Source of the DNA: Streptomyces sp. QL37
GTDB lineage: Bacteria > Actinomycetota > Actinomycetes > Streptomycetales > Streptomycetaceae
DNA length: 64,000 bases
Assembly: GCF_002941025.1 (NCBI RefSeq)
Contig: NZ_PTJS01000001.1
Span: forward strand, 8,207,765 to 8,271,764
Direction of reading: 5' to 3'
Shown: positions 8,952-17,243 of the stretch, piece after piece
Position numbering within the stretch: position 1 is the stretch's first letter
Layout of the letters: every line of letters starts with the position of its first letter
The notes under the pieces: generated by a model
Databases searched by the model: none
What the model was told of the DNA's origin: nothing
Seen by the model: the letters and a program-made list of their open reading frames with translations, nothing else
Made by a program: the position numbers and the translations under genes

Positions 8952-11900
8952 ATGAGAGCCCAACGCTGGAGATGGCGGGCCCTTTCCGCCGTGGTCACCA
9001 CCAGTCTTCTGATGATCGGATGGCCGTCGCTCACCGCCGCGGCGGCCGACGGGCCCAACATCGCCGCAGGCCGGACCGCCGCGGCGAGCAGCGCCGGCGA
9101 GTACGCCGCCCGCAACGTGACGGACGGCAACCAGGCGACGTACTGGGAAGGATCGGGCGGCGCGCTGCCGCAGTGGGTCCAGGCCGACCTCGGCGCGACC
9201 GCCCGGGTGGACGAGGTGACCCTGAAGCTCCCCGCGGGATGGGAGACCAGGCAGCAGACCCTCTCCGTCCAGGGAAGCGCCGACGGCACCAGCTTCTCGA
9301 CGCTGAAGAGCTCCGCGGCGTACACCTTCAGCCCCGGCACCTCCAACGCCGTGAAGATATCCTTCCCGGCCACCCAGACCCGGTTCGTGCGCGTGAATGT
9401 CACGGCCAACACGGGGTGGCAGAACGCGCAGCTCTCCGAGCTGGAGGTCCGGGCCGCGGGCGAGTCCTCGGCCGACCTCGCCGCGGGCAAGACACTCAGG
9501 GCGAGCAGCCACACCGAGACGTACGTGGCCTCCCACGGCAACGACGGCAGCCGGGCCAGCTACTGGGAGAGCAGGAACAACGAGCTCCCGCAGTGGATCC
9601 AGGCCGACCTCGGTGCCTCGGTCCGGGTCGACCGGGTCGTGCTCCGGCTGCCCGACGGCTGGGAGCAGCGCTCCCAGACCCTGAAGATCCAGGGCAGCGC
9701 CGACGGCACGGAGTTCAGCGACCTGACCGCGTCCAAGGCGTACACCTTCAACGCCGCGGGCGGGCAGTCGGCGACGATCTCCTTCGACGCGACCACGACC
9801 CGCTACGTGCGGGTGCTGGTCACCGCCAACTCCGTCCAGCCGGCCGCCCAGCTCTCCGAACTGGAGATCTACGGCCCGAGCACCGGTGACACGCAGGCGC
9901 CGACCGCGCCCTCGGGTCTGGCCCTCACGGAGCCGGCCACCGGGCGGATCAAGCTGACCTGGTCGGCGTCCTCGGACAACACCGGCGTCACGGGCTACGA
10001 CGTCTACGCCAACAACACGCTGCTGACCAGCGTGGCGGGCGGTGTCACCACCTTCACGGACACCCGCCCGGCGAGCGAGACCGTCTCCTACCACGTCAGG
10101 GCCAAGGACGCGGCGGGCAACCAGTCGGGCAACAGCAACACCGTCACCCGCACCGGCGACTCCGGTGACACGCAGGCGCCGACCGCGCCCTCGGGTCTGG
10201 CCTTCACGGAGCCGGCCACCGGGCAGATCAAGCTGACCTGGTCGGCGTCCTCGGACAACAAGGGCGTCACCGGCTACGACGTCTACGCCAACAACGTGCT
10301 CCGCAAGAGCGTCGCGGGCGACGTCACCACGTACACCGACACCCAGTCCGCCGCCACGACCGTCAGCTACGTCGTGCGGGCCAAGGACGCGGCGGGCAAC
10401 GTCTCCGGCGCCAGCAACACCGTGACGCGGAACGGAGCCACGAGCGGCGCCTCCAACCTGGCCGTCTCCAAGCCGATCACCGCCTCGTCGGTCGTCCACA
10501 CCTTCGTCGCGGCCAACGCCAACGACAACTCCCTCAGCACGTACTGGGAGGGCGCGGGCGGCAGCTACCCCAACACGCTGACCGTCAAGCTGGGTGCCAA
10601 CGCCGACACGGAGAGCGTCGTCGTCAAGCTGAACCCCGACAGCAGCTGGGGAGCGCGCACCCAGAACATCCAGGTGCTCGGACGGGAGCAGGACGCCACC
10701 TCGTTCACGAGTCTGGCCGCTGCCAAGGACTACGCGTTCAGTCCGGCGACGGGTAACGCGGTGACGATCCCGGTCACCGCCCGCGTGGCCGACGTCCAGC
10801 TGAAGTTCACGTCCAACAGCGGATCCGGCGCGGGTCAGGTCGCCGAGTTCCAGGTGCTCGGCGCTCCGGCCCCCAACCCGGACCTGCAGGTCACGGCGGT
10901 CAGCTCCTCGCCCTCGGCGCCCGTGGAATCGGACGCCATCACCCTGTCCGCCACCGTCCGCAACTCCGGCGCGGTCGCCTCTCCCGCCGGGAAGGTGGAC
11001 TTCGAGCTCGGCGGCTCCAAGGCCGCCACCGCATCGGTGGGCGCTCTCGCCGCAGGCGCCTTGGCCCAGGTCACGGCGTCCATCGGGGCGCGTGACGCGG
11101 GCAGTTACACCCTCGGAGCCGTCGTCGACCCGGCGGGCGAGATCATCGAGCAGAACGAGACGAACAACCGCTTCACCAGCGGCACCCCGCTGGTCGTGAA
11201 GCCGGTCTCCAGCTCCGACCTCGTGGCGAACGCGGTCACGACCTCCCCGTCGAGCCCTTCGAACGGCGACACGGTCACCTTCTCCGTCGCCGTGAAGAAC
11301 CAGGGCTCCGTGGCCTCCGCGAGCGGCAGCCACGGGATCACCCTCAGCCTGATCGATTCCAAGGGCGCCACGGTCAAGACCCTCACCGGCGCGCACAACG
11401 GCGTCATCGCCGCGGGTTCCACGACCGCACCCGTCTCCCTGGGCACCTGGACGGCCGCCAACGGCTCGTACACGGTGAAGGTGGTGCTCGCCGACGACGC
11501 CAACGAACTGCCGGTGAAGCGCACGAACAACACCAGCACCGAATCGCTCTTCGTCGGGCGCGGCGCCAACATGCCGTACGACATGTACGAGGCGGAGGAC
11601 GGGGTCACCGGCGGCGGTGCCAAGGTCGTCGGCCCCAACAGGACCGTCGGCGACATCGCGGGCGAGGCGTCGGGCCGCAAGGCCGTCACCCTCGACAGCA
11701 CCGGCAACTACGTCGAGTTCACGACGCGGGCGACCACCAACACCCTGGTCACCCGGTTCTCCATCCCGGACTCCGCGGGCGGCGGCGGCATCGAGTCCAA
11801 GCTGAACGTCTACGTGGACGGCACCTTCCTCAAGGCGATCGACCTCACCTCGAAGTACGCCTGGCTGTACGGGAACGAGACCGGACCGGGCAACGACCCC

Positions 11901-13238
11901 GGCTCGGGAGCGCCCCGGCACATCTACGACGAGGCGAACGTCATGCTGGGGAAGACCGTCCCGGCGGGCAGCAGGATCCGGCTGCAGAAGGACACGGCCA
12001 ACACCAGCACGTACGCGATCGACTTCGTCAGCCTGGAGCAGGTCTCCCAGGTGGCCAACCCGGACCCGGCCACCTACACGGTGCCCGCCGGCTTCACCCA
12101 CCAGGACGTCCAGAACGCCCTGGACAAGGTCCGGATGGACACCACGGGGAAGCTGGTCGGCGTCTACCTGCCGGCCGGTGACTACGCCACCGCCAGCAAG
12201 TTCCAGGTCTACGGCAAGGCCGTGAAGGTCGTCGGTGCCGGGCCCTGGTTCACCCGGTTCCGCGCCCCGTCCACGCAGGACAACACCGACATCGGATTCC
12301 GCGCCGAGGCGAGCGCGAAGGGCTCCTCGTTCTCGAACTTCGCGTACTTCGGCAACTACACGTCCCGCATCGACGGGCCCGGCAAGGTGTTCGACTTCTC
12401 CAACGTCTCGGACATCGTGATCGACAACATCTGGAACGAGCACATGGTGTGCCTCTACTGGGGCGCCAACACCGACAGCGTGACGATCAAGAACTCCCGG
12501 ATCCGCAACATGTTCGCCGACGGCATCAACATGACGAACGGGTCCACCGACAACCACGTCACCAACAACGAGGCGCGCGCCACCGGGGACGACAGCTTCG
12601 CGCTGTTCTCGGCGATCGACGCGGGCGGCTCGGACATGAAGAACAACGTGTACGAGAACCTCACGTCCATCCTGACCTGGCGGGCCGCGGGAGTGGCCGT
12701 GTACGGCGGCTACGACAACACCTTCCGCAACATCCACATCGCCGACACCCTGGTGTACTCCGGGATCACGGTCAGCTCGCTGGACTTCGGCTACCCGATG
12801 AACGGATTCGGGACCGCGCCCACGGCGATCGAGAACGTGTCGGTGGTGCGGTCCGGCGGCCACTTCTGGGGGACGCAGACGTTCCCGGGGATCTGGCTGT
12901 TCTCGGCCTCCAAGGTCTTCCAGGGGATCCGCATCTCGCACGTGGACATCGTCGACCCGACGTACAGCGGGATCATGTTCCAGACCAACTACGTAGGAGG
13001 ACAGCCGCAGTTCCCGATCAAGGACACCGTGCTCACGGACATCTCGATCTCCGGCGCGCGCAAGAGCGGTGACGCCTTCGACGCGAAGTCGGGCTTCGGT
13101 CTGTGGGCCAACGAGATGCCGGAGTCGGGCCAGGGCCCTGCCGTCGGCGAGGTCACCTTCAACGGGCTGAAGTTCAGCGACAACGCCCAGGACGTGAAGA
13201 ACACGACCCCCGGCTTCAAGATCAATATCAACCCGTAG
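8952..13238 (+). CDS. Secreted GH87-type alpha-1,3-glucanase (mycodextranase), multidomain
   Basis: This 1,428-residue secreted enzyme is predicted to cut alpha-1,3-glucan (or mixed alpha-1,3/1,4 nigeran), polymers found in fungal walls and dental-type biofilms. After a signal peptide (residues 1-32) come two discoidin/CBM32-like domains (about 36-310), two nearly identical fibronectin type III repeats (about 311-496), a third discoidin-like domain (497-640), two CARDB domains (643-870), a CBM35/CBM6-like module starting YDMYEAEDG (about 876) and a right-handed beta-helix catalytic domain (about 1045-1428). In the helix, FADGINMTNG (near 1188) and GDDSFALF (near 1212) carry the paired acidic residues expected of GH87. 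The ATG at 8952 is preferred since GGGG precedes it and the signal peptide starts there. The GH87 call rests on recognised sequence pattern, not a search; a pectate-lyase-like fold with other specificity is the main alternative. Confidence 0.8.
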   Translation: MRAQRWRWRALSAVVTTSLLMIGWPSLTAAAADGPNIAAGRTAAASSAGEYAARNVTDGNQATYWEGSGGALPQWVQADLGATARVDEVTLKLPAGWETRQQTLSVQGSADGTSFSTLKSSAAYTFSPGTSNAVKISFPATQTRFVRVNVTANTGWQNAQLSELEVRAAGESSADLAAGKTLRASSHTETYVASHGNDGSRASYWESRNNELPQWIQADLGASVRVDRVVLRLPDGWEQRSQTLKIQGSADGTEFSDLTASKAYTFNAAGGQSATISFDATTTRYVRVLVTANSVQPAAQLSELEIYGPSTGDTQAPTAPSGLALTEPATGRIKLTWSASSDNTGVTGYDVYANNTLLTSVAGGVTTFTDTRPASETVSYHVRAKDAAGNQSGNSNTVTRTGDSGDTQAPTAPSGLAFTEPATGQIKLTWSASSDNKGVTGYDVYANNVLRKSVAGDVTTYTDTQSAATTVSYVVRAKDAAGNVSGASNTVTRNGATSGASNLAVSKPITASSVVHTFVAANANDNSLSTYWEGAGGSYPNTLTVKLGANADTESVVVKLNPDSSWGARTQNIQVLGREQDATSFTSLAAAKDYAFSPATGNAVTIPVTARVADVQLKFTSNSGSGAGQVAEFQVLGAPAPNPDLQVTAVSSSPSAPVESDAITLSATVRNSGAVASPAGKVDFELGGSKAATASVGALAAGALAQVTASIGARDAGSYTLGAVVDPAGEIIEQNETNNRFTSGTPLVVKPVSSSDLVANAVTTSPSSPSNGDTVTFSVAVKNQGSVASASGSHGITLSLIDSKGATVKTLTGAHNGVIAAGSTTAPVSLGTWTAANGSYTVKVVLADDANELPVKRTNNTSTESLFVGRGANMPYDMYEAEDGVTGGGAKVVGPNRTVGDIAGEASGRKAVTLDSTGNYVEFTTRATTNTLVTRFSIPDSAGGGGIESKLNVYVDGTFLKAIDLTSKYAWLYGNETGPGNDPGSGAPRHIYDEANVMLGKTVPAGSRIRLQKDTANTSTYAIDFVSLEQVSQVANPDPATYTVPAGFTHQDVQNALDKVRMDTTGKLVGVYLPAGDYATASKFQVYGKAVKVVGAGPWFTRFRAPSTQDNTDIGFRAEASAKGSSFSNFAYFGNYTSRIDGPGKVFDFSNVSDIVIDNIWNEHMVCLYWGANTDSVTIKNSRIRNMFADGINMTNGSTDNHVTNNEARATGDDSFALFSAIDAGGSDMKNNVYENLTSILTWRAAGVAVYGGYDNTFRNIHIADTLVYSGITVSSLDFGYPMNGFGTAPTAIENVSVVRSGGHFWGTQTFPGIWLFSASKVFQGIRISHVDIVDPTYSGIMFQTNYVGGQPQFPIKDTVLTDISISGARKSGDAFDAKSGFGLWANEMPESGQGPAVGEVTFNGLKFSDNAQDVKNTTPGFKININP
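9883..10440 (+). repeat. Tandem duplication encoding two fibronectin III domains
   Basis: Two units of 279 bp (93 codons) start at 9883 and 10162. Both begin CCGGTGACACGCAGGCGCC and stay highly similar at the nucleotide level, which points to a recent in-gene duplication or gene conversion. Confidence 0.8.
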
Positions 13239-13274
13239 GGGCGGGGTTCTCGCGGGCCCGTGCGGGCCGAATCC

Positions 13275-13316
13275 GGCCCTCCGGTGGCCTCCTCCCCGAG
13301 GTCTCACCGGAGGGCC
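13275..13316 (+). terminator. Terminator of the GH87 gene
   Basis: GGCCCTCCGGTG and CACCGGAGGGCC form a perfect 12-bp stem with an 18-base loop, 36 bases after the stop codon. Confidence 0.7.
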
Positions 13317-13375
13317 GCAGGGGCCTCTCCAGGGCTGCGCGGAGGGGCCGGGGGTGTAACCGCGCCCTGCGTAAT

Positions 13376-13406
13376 CTCTTTGCAGTCTGAAGTCTGTCTC
13401 TTGCGG
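13376..13406 (+). promoter_or_regulatory. Candidate MalR-like direct repeat before the sugar importer operon
   Basis: CTCTTTGCAG at 13376 and TCTCTTGCGG at 13397 are similar boxes about 21 bases apart, two turns of the helix. The 454-base gap 13239-13692 otherwise contains the GH87 terminator and no gene I can support. Streptomycete MalR regulators act on TTGC/GCAA-type boxes upstream of maltose-type importers, from memory; the assignment is tentative. Confidence 0.3.
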
Positions 13407-13692
13407 CCGGCGGCCCTGCGGCGGTGCTGTCCAGCCCTGAACGGGCAGGGTGGCCGAGGGTCGTTCCAGCTGGGCACATCTGCCCGGCTCGCCACGTGCG
13501 AGCCGGGCAGAGCCATGTCGGCTGGCGGTGCAGCCGCTGGTGTCCGACGCCTGCTCACATGCGGAGTCCTGTCAAACATTTACGAAATCTGCGCGAGATA
13601 TTGCGCTCACATGTCGCCGGTGGTTGAGTATGCCGCGCCCCGGCAGACACTCGGCCGAGGCCTTCCGCGCTCATGCCCGAAGGGGACCACCG

Positions 13693-15105
13693 ATGAGAAG
13701 TGCTGGGTTTCGCCGTACCCGCCGTGCCTCCGCGGCCGCCGTCGTCACCGCGCTCGCCCTGACCGCCCTTGCCTCCTGCGGCACGAGCAGCAGCGGCGAC
13801 GGGAACGACGACTCCGGCAGCGGCTCCTCCGACCCGACCGCGCCGCTCGACCCGAAGGCCGAGGTGACGCTGACGATCGACTGTATGCCGCCGGCCGCGA
13901 AGGCCGCGGAACTGCGCGAGTGGAACGAGGACGTCAAGACGTTCAACAAGAAGTACCCGAACGTCAGGATCAACGGGAAGTCGACGCCCGGCCAGTGCCT
14001 GGAGCCGCCGCGCTTCACGGCCATGCTCAAGGGCAAGTCGCAACCGGACGTGTTCTACGCGTACTTCACCGACCTCCAGCAGGTGCTGGACAACGACGGC
14101 GCCGAGGACATCTCCGCGTACGTCAACGACACGTCCGTCCCGGCGCTCAAGGACATCCAGCCCCAGGTGCTCGACGTGGCCCGCAAGGACGGCAAGCTCT
14201 ACGCGCTGCCGACGAGCAACTACACCATGGGTCTCATGATCAACCGGAAGCTGTTCACACAGGCCGGGCTGGACCCCGACACCCCGCCGGCCACCTGGGA
14301 CGAGGTCCGCGCCGCGAGCAAGAAGATCGCGGCCCTGGGCAACGGCATCGCCGGATTCGGCGAGTACAGCGCCGGCAACAACGGCGGCTGGCACTTCACC
14401 GCCACGCAGTACGGCCTCGGCGGGGACGTCGTGGACGCGAGCGGCAAGAAGGCCGCGTTCAACGACGACAAGGGCAAGCAGGTCCTCCAGCAGCTGCACG
14501 ACATGCGCTGGGAGGACGACAGCATGGGCAAGACCCAGCTGCTGAAGTGGGGCGATCTGCAGAAGCAGATAGCCACCGACAAGCTCGGCATGTTCCTCGC
14601 CGCCCCCGACGACATCACGTACATGGTGCAGCAGCTCGGCGCGGAGTACGAGAACTTCGGCATGGGCCCGATCCCCGGCGCGGAGGGCACGCTCTTCGGC
14701 GGGAACAACTACATGATCAAGAAGGGCAGTTCCCCCGACAAGATCAAGGCCGCCGTCGCCTGGCTGAACTTCCAGAACCTCACGCCGAAGAAGGGGCAGT
14801 TCGACTGGGGCCGCAGGAAGGCCGACAACCTCCCCGTCGGACTTCCCCAGCCCAACTTCTTCCTCGGCGAGAGCAAGACGACGGACGACGCCGAACGCGT
14901 CGCCAACGCCACCATGCCCGTCGAGAACTTCAAGGCCTTCATGGACAAGCCCGTCCAGGGCAAGGCCGAGCCGCCGAAGGCCCAGGAGATCTACAAGATC
15001 CTCGACAACGCGATGTCCGCGGTGCTGACCAACGAGGACGCCGACATCGACAAGCTGCTCGACACCGCCGAGCAGCAGGTCGACCAGGTCCTGGCCAACC
15101 AGTAG
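13693..15105 (+). CDS. Sugar ABC transporter substrate-binding lipoprotein (alpha-glucoside operon)
   Basis: This 470-residue family 1 solute-binding lipoprotein opens an operon with two permeases and a GH13 alpha-glucosidase. The signal peptide ends in a lipobox-like ALASC with Cys29 as the predicted lipid anchor, followed by a Ser/Gly/Asp-rich linker. The ATG at 13693 is chosen because GGGGACC lies upstream and the signal peptide begins there; in-frame codons further upstream do not look coding. No ATPase gene is present, which is normal in streptomycetes, where a shared MsiK-type ATPase serves many importers. The preceding GH87 glucanase and the following GH13 enzyme suggest that it binds nigero- or malto-type oligosaccharides. 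The ligand is inferred. Confidence 0.9.
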   Translation: MRSAGFRRTRRASAAAVVTALALTALASCGTSSSGDGNDDSGSGSSDPTAPLDPKAEVTLTIDCMPPAAKAAELREWNEDVKTFNKKYPNVRINGKSTPGQCLEPPRFTAMLKGKSQPDVFYAYFTDLQQVLDNDGAEDISAYVNDTSVPALKDIQPQVLDVARKDGKLYALPTSNYTMGLMINRKLFTQAGLDPDTPPATWDEVRAASKKIAALGNGIAGFGEYSAGNNGGWHFTATQYGLGGDVVDASGKKAAFNDDKGKQVLQQLHDMRWEDDSMGKTQLLKWGDLQKQIATDKLGMFLAAPDDITYMVQQLGAEYENFGMGPIPGAEGTLFGGNNYMIKKGSSPDKIKAAVAWLNFQNLTPKKGQFDWGRRKADNLPVGLPQPNFFLGESKTTDDAERVANATMPVENFKAFMDKPVQGKAEPPKAQEIYKILDNAMSAVLTNEDADIDKLLDTAEQQVDQVLANQ

Positions 15106-15122
15106 ACGGACGTACGGAGGCC

Positions 15123-15142
15123 GGGCCGGGCGGGCCCGGCCC
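15123..15142 (+). terminator. Intercistronic hairpin between binding protein and permease genes
   Basis: GGGCCGGG and CCCGGCCC form an 8-bp all-GC stem with a 4-base loop in the 88-base gap after the binding-protein gene. Such hairpins commonly lower expression of the permeases relative to the binding protein. Confidence 0.5.
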
Positions 15143-15193
15143 CGCATCCGGACCGTCCGTCGCGAGCGACTGCACCGGCACCGAGGAGAGACC

Positions 15194-16159
15194 ATGTCGG
15201 CCCCCACCCTGTCCACCGGGAAGGCGAGCGCGCCGCCCCCCGGGCACCACCACCGAGGCCCCGGCGGGCCGGACTCCGCCCGTGAGGAGTTCCTGCGCGC
15301 CCTGCGCCGCAACGTCTCGGCGCACGGCTTCCTGATCGGAGCCGTCCTCTGCTTCTCCTTCTTCTCCTGGTATCCGATGGTCAGGGAATTCCTCCTGGCC
15401 TTCCAGAAGACCGAGGACGGCACGACGACCTGGGCCGGCTGGTCCAACCTGACCTACGTCTTCAACGACCCCGCGTTCTGGCAGGCGTGGCGCAACACCC
15501 TGCTCTTCACCGTGCTGGCGCTCCTGCTGGGCTTCGCGGTCCCGTTCGTCGTCGCCGTCGTGCTCAACGAATTCCGGCACGCGCAGGGGTATCTGCGCCT
15601 GCTGGTCTACCTGCCCGTCATGCTCCCGCCGGTCGCCTCCGTGCTGCTCTTCAAGTACTTCTACGACCCCGGCTACGGACTCTTCAACCGCATCCTGGAG
15701 TTCCTCCATCTGCCCGCCCAGCAGTGGCTCCAGGATCCCGACACAGCCATGCTCTCCGTCGTCATCGCGTCGACCTGGATGAACATGGGCGGGGCCACAC
15801 TGATCTACCTCGCCGCCCTCCAGGGCATTCCGGGCGAGCTCTACGAGGCGGCCGAGCTCGACGGCGCCGGACTGCTCCGCAAGATCTGGCACGTCACCAT
15901 CCCGCAGACCCGGCTCATCCTTTCGCTCCTGCTGCTCATGCAGATCATCGCGACGATGCAGGTGTTCACCGAACCGTTCCTGCTCACCAACGGCGCCGGG
16001 CCCGAGGGCTCCACCACGACCGTCGTCTACCTCATCTACCAGTACGCATTCAACTTCAACAACTACGGCGGAGCGGCGGCCCTCGGCCTCCTCCTGCTCG
16101 TCGTCCTCGCGGGCTTCTCCGCGGTGTACGTACGCCTCAGCCGCAGCAGCGAAGACTAG
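15194..16159 (+). CDS. Sugar ABC transporter permease (MalF-type)
   Basis: This 321-residue membrane protein is the first permease of the importer. A 45-residue Gly/Pro-rich cytoplasmic tail precedes about six membrane segments, the first at FLIGAVLCFSFFSWYPMV. The EAA loop that contacts the ATPase reads YEAAELDGAGLLRKIWHV, just before IPQTRLILSL. The start follows GAGGAGAGACC. The gene lies 88 bases after the binding-protein gene and 15 bases before the second permease, so it belongs to the same operon. Function as a transporter subunit is firm; the substrate is inferred from neighbours. Confidence 0.92.
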   Translation: MSAPTLSTGKASAPPPGHHHRGPGGPDSAREEFLRALRRNVSAHGFLIGAVLCFSFFSWYPMVREFLLAFQKTEDGTTTWAGWSNLTYVFNDPAFWQAWRNTLLFTVLALLLGFAVPFVVAVVLNEFRHAQGYLRLLVYLPVMLPPVASVLLFKYFYDPGYGLFNRILEFLHLPAQQWLQDPDTAMLSVVIASTWMNMGGATLIYLAALQGIPGELYEAAELDGAGLLRKIWHVTIPQTRLILSLLLLMQIIATMQVFTEPFLLTNGAGPEGSTTTVVYLIYQYAFNFNNYGGAAALGLLLLVVLAGFSAVYVRLSRSSED

Positions 16160-16174
16160 GACGGGAGAACGACG

Positions 16175-17131
16175 ATGGCATCGAACACGCTTGTCTCCCG
16201 GCGCGGACCCGGCGGTCCCGGCAGCCGTAAGGCCCGTCGCCGGGACGCGGACCAGGGCCGCCAGCGGACCCTGATCTCACCGGCCCAGCTCGGCCGGCCC
16301 CGCGGGAAAGCGGTCTACTGGATCGTCTTCGCCCTGGTGGCGGCGGCCTTCACCCTCGCGTTCCTCGGCCCGCTGTACTGGATGGTCACGGGCGGCCTCA
16401 AGACCACCCAGGAAGTCGTCCAGAGCCCGCCCACCGCCTTCCCCTCCTCGGTCCACACGGAGAACTACTCCCAGGCGTGGAACGTGATGGACCTGGCCCG
16501 GCTGCTCTTCAACACGCTCTACTACGCCTTCGGGGCGCTCGCCTTCCAGCTCGTCCTCGACGTGGCCGCCGCCTACTCGCTCTCCAAGCTGCGGCCGGTC
16601 TTCGGCAAGGTCATCCTCGGCATGATGCTCGCCACCCTGATGATCCCGGCGACCGTCCTGGTCGTACCGCAGTACCTCACGGTCCTCGACGTACCGGTCT
16701 TCGAGCGCAACCTGCTCAACTCGCCCTGGGCGATCTGGCTGCCGTCGGTCACCAACGCCTTCAACATCTTCCTGCTGAAGCGCTTCTTCGACTCCATCCC
16801 CGGTGAACTCCTCGACGCGGCGGCCATCGACGGCGCCTCGCCCCTGCGCACCCTGCGCTCCATCATCCTGCCGATCTCCCGGCCGATCCTGGGCGTCGTC
16901 TCCATCTTCGCGGTCGTCGGAGTCTGGAAGGACTTCCTCTGGCCGATGCTCACCCTGCCCGACCCGGGAAAGCAGACCCTCAACGTCGGCATCTACTCGC
17001 TGTCCAACGGGGTACCGCAGAACGTCCTCATCGCCGCGCTCACCATCGCGTCCGTCCCGACGCTGCTCATCTTCCTGCTCTTCCAGCGCAACATCATGAG
17101 CGGCCTCACCGCGGGCGGCCTGAAGGGCTGA
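16175..17131 (+). CDS. Sugar ABC transporter permease (MalG-type)
   Basis: This 318-residue protein is the second permease. It has a basic N-terminal tail of about 45 residues and six predicted membrane segments, beginning with VYWIVFALVAAAFTLAFLGP. The EAA loop reads GELLDAAAIDGASPLRTLR followed by ILPISRPIL. The GGGAG site before the ATG and the 15-base gap from the first permease show co-translation from one operon. With the binding protein it forms the membrane part of a carbohydrate uptake CUT1-type importer that probably uses a shared ATPase encoded elsewhere. Confidence 0.92.
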   Translation: MASNTLVSRRGPGGPGSRKARRRDADQGRQRTLISPAQLGRPRGKAVYWIVFALVAAAFTLAFLGPLYWMVTGGLKTTQEVVQSPPTAFPSSVHTENYSQAWNVMDLARLLFNTLYYAFGALAFQLVLDVAAAYSLSKLRPVFGKVILGMMLATLMIPATVLVVPQYLTVLDVPVFERNLLNSPWAIWLPSVTNAFNIFLLKRFFDSIPGELLDAAAIDGASPLRTLRSIILPISRPILGVVSIFAVVGVWKDFLWPMLTLPDPGKQTLNVGIYSLSNGVPQNVLIAALTIASVPTLLIFLLFQRNIMSGLTAGGLKG

Positions 17132-17243
17132 CGACGCCCGCCCGAACCACCGCCTCCCACCAGCACTCCGCCGCCGGCCCTCCCATCGCACGCCCCGCGT
17201 ACGGGCCGGGGGCGGAGTACCTCCTGCCCGAAAGGAACGCCAC

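Noticed and set aside
8862..13307. 1,481-codon minus-strand open frame opposite the GH87 gene
   Set aside because: Antisense shadow of the real gene; repetitive Arg/Gly/Val composition and no motifs.
13560..13610. AATCT/AGATATT inverted repeat before the sugar importer gene
   Set aside because: The arms need a one-base bulge and no promoter element lines up with them.
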